Shown here in pieces: positions 1 through 10,117 of a stretch of 64,000 nucleotides of DNA. A model generated the notes under the pieces. The model was given only the letters and a program-made list of their open reading frames with translations. It had not been told where the DNA came from and did not search any database. The stretch spans positions 1-64,000 of the forward strand of contig BRYA01000175.1 of the NCBI GenBank assembly GCA_030267965.1, read 5' to 3'. The translations under genes were made by a program, and so were the position numbers. Position 1 is the stretch's first letter, and each line of letters begins with the position of its first letter. Source of the DNA: Triparma columacea. Its lineage: Eukaryota; Sar; Bolidophyceae; Parmales; Triparmaceae.

Positions 1-1012
1 GGGCAGTGCCTCCGGATGTAGTCAGCCCCTTCTCTCCATTTCCTTGAGGCTCACCATGCCCGATCTCGATGTCGTTGTCCATGTCGTGTACGATATCCTC
101 TTCTTCGTCGAGCCCCCCGTTGCCGTTATCTTCAGTAACAATTTGCTCGTAGTCCTCTGCGTCTGTTGAAGAAGAAGCTTTTGTAAGGGCAGCCCTGAGC
201 GAATCGTTCTCTTTCATCAAATTGCTGTTGATGATGTTGAGACGCTTGTTTTCGGCATAGAGATGTGCGATTTTTGCGTCGACTTGACTTTCGAGGCTTG
301 CTGCGTCAAGATCGTCATCAAATTCTTTGCCTTTAGATTCGTAAAGAGGGGGAAAGTGAGCAAAAGTGGGAAAGTTCCTCTTATCCTCCGACACATCTCC
401 TGCCCTCTCCTAAATTATAAAGATGTTCTTTTCCTCCTCCAGCGCTCGACGCTCACTCACCTCGTCTGGCTTCCCCATGATCATTTTCAGATTCTGCGGG
501 TGTGGAAATGTTGATGTTTTTGAGTTTTTTTTTATCATTCCATCAGGCTTCCCAACGACCTCTCTTTTTCCCACTGCACCACCAAATTGGCAACCTTCTC
601 ATTTCACCCCCTACGCAAACTCACCTCGTCCGGTGTCTCCATGAGGCCCATCAATATCAACAGTTTCCCCAAGGTTGACAGCATAGTCATTTGCCTCAAC
701 GACATCAGCGGCACTTTCGTGGTATTCGGTTGCCTCAGCATCCCCAACAATAGCAGACTGATCCGCGGCGGAATCAGCGGCGGCGGCAAGGAGGATAGCA
801 AGGTCAGTTGCAGCACTGACAATGTCAGCAGTTGTGCCATCGTGCGCAGTGCTCTTGACGGCGGCAACAAGGTCGTTGGCTGCCGATGCTGTAGATACAA
901 GATCGGCAGTATGTTGAGCTCTTGTTGCCCTTAAGTTGGCCTTCAATCCAGCTATCTCCTTGTCTCTCTGCTTCAAGATTGAGTTGAGTTTTACCACCTC
1001 ACGGTCCGACAT
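1..1012 (-). CDS. Coiled-coil/acidic protein, 3' end cut by window edge
   Basis: Not recognised. Start ATG is at 1012 (MSDREVVKLNSILKQRDKE). Three exons join in phase: 625-1012, a 33-nt microexon 461-493, and 330 down past position 1. All donors are GTGAG. The N-terminus is a heptad-like coiled coil (about residues 1-40), followed by an Ala/Asp-rich stretch. The last visible exon has a second coiled-coil-like segment (LYAENKRLNIINSNLMKEND) and then an acidic Asp/Glu tail. The end of exon 1 and the microexon encode similar short peptides (DGPHGDTGR and NDHGEARR), as if a small exon had been duplicated. The frame is open upstream to 1285, but that stretch is low-complexity Gly/Arg and reads as 5' UTR. 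Splice joins are inferred from sites and phase only. Confidence 0.55.
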
Positions 1013-1828
1013 TAGCCTGTGAGAGCGCGGCGGGAAATGAAAGTGCGGAGGAAAGAGCTGGGTGAGACGCCTCGAAAATAGTATCGCATGGTCATGCAGT
1101 CCCCCAGAGAGAAATCCTTTTTTCTCATTAACATACCAAAGACACCGACCGGTGTCTTGGAGGCACCGAGGTCTCCTTCCTCCTTCCTTCCTCCCTCCCC
1201 TCTCCCATCCGCTCCCCACCTCCCCTCCCCCGGGCCTCCAACCCCACCGCAATCCCTCACCTTTACTCGTTCCTATCCTTCCCACTCCTTGACAAGATTA
1301 ATTCCCTGCCCTCGTGCCGGTGCCTTGAGAATGGAGAAGCTTGGTCTGAAAGCCCCAAGTACCTCGTCAGAATACGGCTAATTGAATATATATATTGAAG
1401 ACTTCGATGTGTACTTTGATGTGTATAAACAAAGCAGTAAGGTGTTAAGTCGAATAAATCTGAGCTAATTTGCTAGCACTAGCAAACTCCTAACCCTAAA
1501 GCTCACAGTCACACAGGCGATCCAAATGCGTTTAGGTGCGAAGTATTAAGTTAAGGATAACAGCAGTGCGAAGAAGAATGTAATTATAACTTGCCAAGGC
1601 ACTTGCCAAGACAATAAAAATTGTCGGTCCCTTTCCTTGATCCTTGAAAGAAACATTCTTTTATTATGCATATCCACGCGGGTCGCGTCGCAAATTTTCC
1701 GGGGCTATTTTTGAAATTGAAAACGAAGGTCCGGATCCGGAAGCCGTCAGATACGTAATGAAAAGGTCCGCGTTCTTATTAATGTGTGTAGCTGGGTCTC
1801 TGTCTCACTATTTCATTCAGCCCCTTGC
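1013..1828. other. Intergenic region
   Basis: No convincing gene. The left half is a C/T-rich tract upstream of the coiled-coil gene and includes an interrupted palindrome near 1139-1157 (GACACCG/CGGTGTC). A 62-codon ORF at 1644-1832 (+) resembles no family I know and ends against the 3' end of the EHD gene, so it is not called. Confidence 0.5.
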
Positions 1829-4141
1829 CTAAAGCTCCCCAATTTCTTCTCCGTCTTGGATGTTCGGGCTTGCTCCAATGGTAGAGATTACGCCCAGAAC
1901 TGTGTCTTGGATTTGTGTCGGTAGCACGTTCGTGGTCTTAGCAAGCACAACGATGCCGACAGCGGAGAAGAGGATGAAGAGGAGGAGCAGCCCAGAAATG
2001 ATGCCTGCAATGAGGAGAGGAGAGGCGGCCTTATTCTTCCTCCTGCGTTTCTTGGCATCCTCGAGCTTTCGCTGCTTGAGAGTTTCGCTTGTGTTGCTGT
2101 GTTCGACCTGAGAGGCGAGTAGGGGAGGGGGGAGAGGTGTTTTATGAGATTGACCTTTCACTCTCTGTTCGCTTTTGATACAACTCAGCTGAGACTCACC
2201 TCGAGCATCGACGACATGCTGTATACGCCAGAGACGCCCCCAACTGTTCCCATGAGCCCCGGGATGTCATGGTTGATGAGATCGTCGAGTTGTCTCAGCA
2301 CCTTTCGGTCAAGGCTGGGGAAGTTGCGGAAGTTATGCGAGCGGAGGTTCACCCTGAACACGTCGATGGGGGGCATGTCTCCGTCCGCAAGGTTGTACAT
2401 GCTCTTTACCTCCTCAAAGACGTCGTCAAGGTCGTCGAGGAGAGCCTTCTGTTTTGACTCCTTCCCGAACACGTAAGGCATCTGCCCCTTGAGGTGGGAG
2501 AGGATGCAGACGTGAACCTTGACGAGGCGAATTCTCTTGACCATCTCGTTGATCTTGCGAGCAGCCGCTGAGGATGGAAGGTTCTTCAATTCCTCTACGA
2601 GCATGTCCTCGTCCTTCTTGAACATTTCCTCATAGTCACTGTGCACGAGGGGTTGGTCCCAGTAGGAACCGCAGTAGACCCTCGATACTTCAGGGGTCCT
2701 GAAAATCTTTCCCATGCTCCAAAGGAGGGAACCATAGACGCGGACAAACTGCGAGGGGGGCGTCAGCGGACCAGGGTGGTGAGAGAGCCCCAAAATACTC
2801 TCGCTCTAATCATCATCCTCTTCGTCCTCACCTGCTCTTTCTTTATCTGGTCGGCCTTGTTGAGCACGCACCGAACCTTGTCGTCGACGGGTTTGAGCGC
2901 CTGTATAACCTCCCTGAACTCGTCGCTGATGTCAAGTTTATGAGCGTCGAAGAGAAGGAGAATGAGGTCGGAGCGCTCTATGAAGTGTGAAGGGGGGGGG
3001 TGGAAGGTCTTTTTGTTAGTCGTGGAAGGGGGAGACGGGGGTGGGGGCAGTGCCGACCTCGTCGAGGGAAGGAGCAGTAGAACTCACCTGCGAACCATCT
3101 GACCACCGTAGCAAAGTCGTACGAACGGGCTATGCGCTGTTATGAGTGAAGCGGGAGGTGGTCAGGGGACGAGGGGAGTGTGGAGGGTGCGGAAGTGTGC
3201 CTTTTCACGGAGATTTATCATCTCTCCTCAAGCATCTCACCTGCTTTTCTCCACTCAGCACCCCCGGTGAGTCAATAATCGTTACGCTCTCTAGCAACTT
3301 CGAAGGGCACACAGACGCTTCGAACTGCAGTGAGAGGGGAGAAGAGCGAAAAAGGGTAGCGGTGGCGGGCCGGGGTGTTCTTGGTGAGAGAAACGAGTCG
3401 CGGAGCCCAATAATGCTACATCGTCCTCCACGTTCTCACCTTGTTGAGGAAGGCTGCCCCAAAGTTTGCGAGGCCTCCAAAGGGAAGCTCAGGAACCACT
3501 GTCAGGGAATTCCCCTTGATGACCTTCTTCTCCTTCCCATGAACCACTGCGATGAACTTGTCGGTTGTGGGTTCGGGGCCTGCGACGAGCGTGATTTGGG
3601 ATAAGTTTAGGAGACCAGCCCACAAATGTTCGTGTTCGTGGTCAATTCTCACCTATGTGCGCGTTTGGGTAGGGTTCCTTCAACAGGTGGGAAATGAAGG
3701 TGGTCTTGCCCGTTGAATATTGACCGACGAGCAGAACTTGAGGCTTAGCTTCGATTTCAGCGTCGGAAATCGGCTGGTAGTGGAAAGAAGAAAATGAATA
3801 CTTATCTTCGATAGGGCGAAGCTATGGGGAACGGAACGAGACACGACAGGACAGGTGAGGAGAGGAGGACAGCGACAACAGAAGGGTTTGAGGTTGGTAG
3901 GAGGGTCGTTATCCCCCCAGGCAGCGAGAAACTCCTTCAAGCCCTCATTTTGGTGGTGCCCGCACACACACAAACACACCACCTCGCTTCTTCTCACCTT
4001 CTCGTGGTATAGGAGCTTCAGCCCCTCAATAACTCGAGCAGAAGTGGGGTCTCTCTTTCCAGGCGTCGAATCATTCTGGGATGAAGACTTTGGTAGGTCT
4101 TCCTTCTCCACTTCTGGAGTCGAAGGCGGAGATTCGGGCAT
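1829..4141 (-). CDS. EHD-family dynamin-like ATPase with C-terminal transmembrane helix
   Basis: EHD proteins are dynamin-superfamily ATPases that oligomerise on membranes and remodel endosomal or ciliary membranes. Eight exons join in phase (3998-4141, 3653-3821, 3440-3579, 3241-3324, 3088-3136, 2832-2977, 2200-2748, 1829-2107), giving 519 residues. The P-loop is VLLVGQYSTGKTTFISHLL. It is followed by the EHD segment GPEPTTDKFIAVVHG, the switch motif TIIDSPGVLSG and the guanine-specificity-like NKAD. The helical stalk follows (MGKIFRTPEVSRVYCGSYWD...). Animal EHDs end in an EH domain. Here a basic stretch (KRRRKNK) leads into one strong hydrophobic helix (SPLLIAGIISGLLLLFILF...) and a short acidic tail. 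I see no EF/EH motif at either end. Family assignment is firm; the C-terminal membrane anchor is read directly from the sequence but its topology is inferred. Confidence 0.9.
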
Positions 4142-5177
4142 CTGCGGGGAATAGTGAAAATGAGATAATGTTCATAAGACTCAGGAAGATCACCAATGAG
4201 TCAAAATCATTGAAAACGAGTGGCATTGCCCCCGACGAATATGATGAATCAAATATTACAGATAGCAGACAGATCATTAGGAGATCTTCCTAATCGAAAG
4301 ATGTCGCTGAAATACACTAAACGTCAGTAGTGGCAGGCTCAAACACACAACTCACCGCTTTCAAAGAAGTGTGCCGATTTGTGGAAATGAAAATATGGAA
4401 AAAAATGAAATCGTCTACTTTACAGTACAAAATATATATTGATATCAAGAATCAATTTAATACACTAATTTAGTATAGATGATAATATTAAACTTGTTTT
4501 GACATCTCAAGAATATAATTTTAGTAATGTCTCAAATGTAACTTAATATATGCAATTATGTTAATAATATTGTATTTTGAATCTTTTCGTATATTCATAT
4601 TACCTAAATAAATATTTGAAATTTCTCAGGTGTAAAATATTTTGCTATATGGATTGTTGTACATTTTGAAATCAATTGATGAAATTTTAAACAAACATTA
4701 AGATAATTTGGTAACGACAAAGAATTTAGAAGACTTTTGAAAAATGTTGCGAGCAAAGGCGATTGATATAATGTGCTCTAAGAGAGGTTGTAGTCGCTCT
4801 TTTGACCAAATTCCCTAACTGAAATAGGCGAGTATTGGATTCTAAAACTCTGTCTGCTATCAACTGGTTTTCTGCTTTTCCTGCCATCCCTTCCCAGGAT
4901 TCACATTCGGAAAAAATAGGATCGATTATCTTAATGGCAATTTCTCTTGCCGTTCCTTATTCTGTCTCTTAGGTTCCTACTAGTGTAATTCGCTCCTCTT
5001 TTGTTTTCTGAGACTCTGCTCTTTCTTTCTTGCTTTTCTTCCGGCTGGCTCTTTCCCACGGAAACAATGGATACAGTTTGAATTCTTATTTGTAGTACTA
5101 ATTTTATGGTGGTTTTATACTCCGAATATACGTTGCGTATTATATTACAAACAATCGACAAAACGTTTACTTACGCC
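4142..5177. other. Intergenic region with AT-rich core
   Basis: Separates the EHD start (4141) from the 3' end of the EF-hand gene (5178). From about 4380 to 5160 the sequence is strikingly AT-rich compared with the GC-rich, pyrimidine-tracted neighbours. It holds no ORF above about 75 codons and none that looks coding. It could hold the EHD promoter and the EF-hand gene's 3' UTR. No repeats or tRNA seen. Confidence 0.5.
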
Positions 5178-8100
5178 CTAAATATCAAAGCTTCTGAAGG
5201 ATTTGCCATTCCTGTCAACTCTCATAGTGCCTCCCGTCCTTCTTTCCTTCCTGCTTCCCCTGCCCGTTCCTGCTTTCCCATCGGCGCCGTCTGCCCTTTT
5301 GCTACCCTCGAAATTATTTTGATGTGAGAGTTCATTGGCGATTCCAAAATCTGCCCCACTGAAGGTATTTCTTTCAGTCCTTTTTATTCTCCTTCCTGCT
5401 TCCTCCTCCCTCTCCTGCCCCTCCTGCTCCTCCTCCTCTTGGTTCCCCCAAGGTCGCCCCTTCCTTTCCCAGGCGGAGAGGAAAGCTCCCCCCCCCTCCT
5501 CTTCCCTCCTCCCCGTGACGAATCTCCCCTGCTGGTAAAGCACCGATCCCCCGGTTTCTCCAATATTGATGGGGTACATGATCCTTTTTTGGCTGTGTTG
5601 GGTTACGTTAGTGGAGTTAGACATAGATAATTAATTGGTGCGTTAGGATTGTTGTCATGCGAATCACCGTTTATTCCGCGCTCTCCCGCTTCTCGCTGGT
5701 CCATCCTCACCTGTCGTACACGGGCCCTAACCCTGGTCCATCGAGCCCAATCGCTTCCCAGTCCCTACTTCTGACGCCCCCGAACGACGCCACTGCAGAC
5801 TTCGGTCTCCTCCCAGTCGTGTTGCTCAATGGAAGTCCCGACGTCCTCCGCTCCTCGCCACCCCCCATCTCCTTTCCGTCCCTCACATCTCTCCAAAGGG
5901 ACCTCTCAACCCCAACCGTTTGCGGTCTTTCCACACTTCTCCATCCCCCCTCCCCCCCCCCCTCCCCCATCCCTCCCCAATACTCCTTGAGAAGCTCCTT
6001 AGCCGCCCATCCCAAGCTCGACCTGTCGAATTCACCCCTCTCCTCCTTGTCCCATTTCTCCTCTTCGAGCTTCTCTCTTGCTACCATCATCTCAATTATC
6101 TTCCAAAATTGGGACACATCCGCGAAGTTGATGTTTTTGCGTAGAACCCCTTCGCCACGCCCCTTCATATTGAAGCCCACACCTGAGGGAATCACAGCGA
6201 GTCGCGAAAGTCGATTTTGTTAGTTTTTGGGTGAGCAACTATTCTTTCGCGCACTTTTTGGCAACCATGAACAGATCTCTCCTCTCTCACCTCCCAGCCA
6301 GGTATCGTCGTCAAATATTTCCGCCATGATCAGGCTCGCCGTCATATTGCTCCTTGTGTAGCAGGTTTCTCTCTTGTTCTTCTCCCTCATAGTCTGGTAC
6401 GCAGCCTTCATCTTCGCGAAGAAACTCGTGTCCTCTTCGGGCGTGTTCTTAGGGAAATAGCTGCACCGAGCGTGAGGAAGACGTGCACGAATAAGATGGG
6501 ATGATTGCGTAATGTGTGCTTCGCAGCCAATTTTTTTTACGAATATCTTTCCTAACTCTCAACTCTCACTCTAACTCTGCCTCTCTTTCTGACTCTCTCT
6601 CTCACTCAACTCACCTCACTCCGACAAAATTCCCGCACCCCACCCCAGACCTCTCTCTCCCCTTGGGCCTGAAGACGGACTCATCGACTTCCCAGACGAA
6701 GTTCTCCGCAGCCTCCCGCCGTTTCCTCATGAAGGTGTTCTCAGAGACGGTGCTTGTCTCGTCGAAAATCTCCTTGGGCTGTCACGAGCGAAGCGGGTGG
6801 CAAAGAGGTTGGCGTTAGTAGGGAGACCTTACGCGTTTGGTCCGCTTTACCCTTTCGCTCGTTCCATTTACCCTTTCGCCCGTTCCATTTACCCTTTCGC
6901 CCGTTCCAAATCTCACCTTCTCGTAGGCCTTCTTCACCACCTTCGAGGCACTCCCTTCCCCTTTCTTCTTGAATGCTCTCTTCGGGGTGCCGTCGTCGTA
7001 GTCAGTCTCCCAAAGTTTCTTCCTGTCCTTCGGTGGCTCGACCTTCTTTGGGAGCGGCTCGAGTTTCGGCGTTGCCACCTTGCTGCACGACGAGTGAAGC
7101 GGGTCGCGGATAGGGTGTGTTGCGTTTGTTAGCAATTTCGTCATATGATTGTCGCCGTGTTTATTGATGTGGCCCTTGTCCACTATGTTTCATTCATTCC
7201 TCTTCATCCATTTTCACTCCCTTTCCTTCCATCCTCACCTTTCCACCATCTTCTTCTCCACCCTTTTCACTGGCGCCTTCACCTCCTCCGTCTTCCCCCC
7301 CTCCGTCTTCTTCTTGAGCATGCTGCCAACCTTTTGGATTTTCTTGACAGATTTCTTTAGCGACCGCTTCGGTGACTTCTTGGAGGCCTTCGGTGTCCGA
7401 ACCACCTCCTCGGCTTCTTCCACAACGTCACTGAGGTCGTCCCCGACGCCCCTATTCCACTGCAACGAGGTAAAGGGGGTCAATCTAGTGTGTGCACGCA
7501 CAAACTCCCCCTCTCATCCCCTTGCCACTTCTCACCTTCCACTTGCGTTTGCCCGTCTCTTTGTCCTTGTAGCTGGTTCTGTTCATGAGGTCCGTCAAGA
7601 CCTTTATGTAAGCTGCCGCTGTCGTAGTCTTGCTCCACGCGTCCGCGATCTGGAAGAAGCACAGCTGGAATCTATGGTAGTCCAAGTGGTCCATCCCCTG
7701 GCTGTCCATCTGCCACTCCTTCTTGGCCGTGATGATGCCCTCCTCCTCGTTGAACTTGTCCTTTCTCTTATTTTTCTTGTTGTCGTACTCCAGCATATTC
7801 TTTTGCAGGTTCAAGCTCAGTTCGATATACTGCGAAGAGGGGGGGGCGCGGGGTGCTGGTGGTCAGCCACAAGGTGCTGCATGCACGCAAGCAAAGCACG
7901 CAAAAAAAACCCATCCTCACCTCCTCCAGATCTATCTCTCCGTTCCCGTCCACGTCAACAAGAACCCAGAATTCCTCGATAATCTTGAGAATCGTAGGCT
8001 CAAACCTCAGACTCTCCCTAAGCAGTAGGTTCCTGCGACAACGGGAGATGGCGACAACTGGAGTATTAGAAGTGCTCATGCAAGGCTCTTGGTTAATGTC

Positions 8101-9545
8101 AACTCCCGCTTGTTCCACTCTCACCTGTCGTTGAACTCATCGTTCCTCTGTTTCCTGCGCTTCGAAAGCCAGAGGTCCGAGTCGTCCCCGTACCATGCTC
8201 TAAACTCCAAGTCGTCTACCTCCCCAGAGTCGTCCTCGTCAATGATGGAAAGTATGTACTCGAGCTCTTCGTCCTTCACCCTCTGCCCGGTTTTCAGGAT
8301 CATCTCCTTTAGCTCGTCGCTGTCGATCAGTCCACTGTCATCCTCGTCGACGAGACTGAACAGCCACTTCGATTCAGCCGCGACCCTCTCCGGTCTCGGC
8401 ATATAAGGTGAAAGCTTCAGCGAGTTTGCCGCCAGCGTCCTCAGCTGCGCCTTCACCAGGAACACCCTGTAGCTGACGTCGTAGAACTGCCGCAGCTCGT
8501 GGAGCATTAGCATGGGGCCCTTGAGCGGCTCACCGTAGGTGAAGGAGTGCCGCCGGTTCCTGTTGCGGGCCATCTTCATACGCTTAAGCACGATCTGTTC
8601 GTGGGTCATTACCTCGATCTTCTGACCACCACCGACCTTAAGGGTCAAGGTGGAACGGCGGCGGCCCTTAGCGGATTTCTAAGGTAGGTTCGTGGTTGGA
8701 GAGGAGGGGAGGGATGGAGGGAGGGTGTTAGATGAGTGAGGGCCAGTATTTGATACATTTTCAACTCTCTCACCTTCTTCTCAACCATCTGCAGGTGCCG
8801 ACTGGCCATGTCTGGTGACCCAACCGGCGACCCCTCGCTGCCTAAAACGCTCAATCTTCTACTTTTCTGCGAGTTTTTCATGGGATGAGCGAGAGTTGTT
8901 GTGTAAGTTTCCTCTATCTTCCTCCCCCCTCCTCCCCCCTCCCCTCCCCTCCCCTCCCCTCACCTCCTTCCGGCTCATCAGAACCACCTCACTGTCAACG
9001 CTGTCACTATCATTATCACTATCATCGCTAACATCACTATCCCCTCCCCTCCCTAGCAGTCCTCCCGCCCCCAGCCCCTTACCCATGGCCATGTCCAAGT
9101 CCAAGCTCGACAAGAACTGGTTCTTCTGAAGCGTCTTCTTCAGCCCTTTCCGTTCGACGCTCAAGGCAGACTCAAGCTTAGGGGTAATAACGCTCTCCCT
9201 CCTCGGCCCCTTCGTGGGGGATTTAACGTATGCGTCAATGTCGAATTGTTTGCCGTCACCATCTTCATATCCCCCCTTCTTCTCCCCCCCCTCCTCCTCC
9301 TCTTCAACCGTCGCGATCTCATATCCCCCGAAGTCATTACCCAACGTCATTCCCCTCCTCAGCCTCGGCGGCATCGTCGTCCTCCTTTCACCCTCCCCAT
9401 CACTTGTCTCCTGTGGGGTCGTTGGGGTGTCTGACATTCTCCCTAAGGGGTCATCGTAAAGGTCGGCATCCGTGCCGTATATTGTGGCTTTAAGGGGAGG
9501 TGAGGAGGATGCCGGAGAGGAGAGGGCAGAGGGTGGCGTTGACAT
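5178..9545 (-). CDS. Multi-exon EF-hand calcium-binding protein, 1080 residues
   Basis: Family not recognised beyond its EF-hands. Eleven exons join in phase: 8964-9545, 8774-8866, 8125-8678, 7921-8032, 7536-7829, 7239-7459, 6917-7082, 6615-6778, 6291-6460, 5711-6182, 5178-5592. The first 200 residues are disordered, with a run of Asp/Ser. Three canonical calcium loops follow: DEDDSGLIDSDE and DEDDSGEVDDLE in exon 3, and DVDGNGEIDLEE in exon 4, each flanked by amphipathic helices. The middle is a very basic Lys-rich segment (exons 6-7). The C-terminal exons hold a helical region (NINFADVSQFWKIIEMM) and an acidic/Gly-rich tail ending at TAG 5178. A TATA-like run lies at 9549-9557 just upstream of the start. 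It is probably a calcium-responsive scaffold or regulator; no catalytic motif was found. The last exon join (CCAACACAG acceptor) is the least certain. Confidence 0.75.
6846..6908. repeat. Intronic 21-bp minisatellite, 3 units
   Basis: Three head-to-tail copies of a 21-bp unit beginning tttaccctttcgcycgttcc, lying wholly inside the EF-hand gene intron between exons at 6615-6778 and 6917-7082. Units differ at one or two positions. The pyrimidine strand is the coding strand's complement. Confidence 0.85.
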
Positions 9546-10117
9546 GAGGTATATATATAACAGACTAGGGAAGCGAGAGGGGGCCAGGAGCAGATTAAGG
9601 GAAGAGGGGAGAGGAGGGAGAGAGGGGTAGAATGGGGAGTTGTCACGTAGAGAAGTGGAGGGGGAGAGGGGTTCGAAGAGTCGGTTGGAGGTAGTTTGGG
9701 GAAATTATTGGAAGGTGAGAATTTCTGTCAACAGCTTCCTCACTCCACCACGGTGAAAAAGAAGAGAATATTAGGAGGGCTTGATGGGAGTTAGAATGGG
9801 GCGAGGACTTGGTTTTTTAGCAGCCTTTGGTCAAGCAGCATCTTTCGCTTTGTCATACGAACATCGGAGTGTTAGCGGAGAAGGGGTAGTAAAAAGATGC
9901 TCATGAAAGCAAGAAAAAACACCCGTCTTCAGTTTCACCGAGCCGACCCTATCGGAATATTTTCTTACATGTTTATATATGTCATCCTTCAACCCTCACG
10001 ATCATTCTGGTGTCAAGAAGGAGGATAAAAATTGAGACACAGACAGGCAGACAGTCTGTCTCTTCGAGATCCTCTTGAAAATTGGGCAAACCTTACTTGG
10101 GTCTTTGTTGTCCCCCC
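9546..10117. promoter_or_regulatory. Divergent promoter region, EF-hand gene / SEC24
   Basis: The two genes point away from each other across 572 bp without a convincing ORF. On the EF-hand side there is a tatatata run at 9549-9557. On the SEC24 side, about 60 bp before the ATG, there is a small imperfect dyad (gacagtctgtc, near 10050-10060). Assignment as promoter is from gene orientation only. Confidence 0.4.

Noticed and set aside
611..1285. Longer start for the left-edge gene, upstream of 1012
   Set aside because: The extension is low-complexity Gly/Arg/Glu from a C/T-rich leader, and MSDREVVKL begins the coiled coil.
1644..1832. 62-codon ORF next to the EHD 3' end
   Set aside because: No similarity or context; expected by chance in this spacing.
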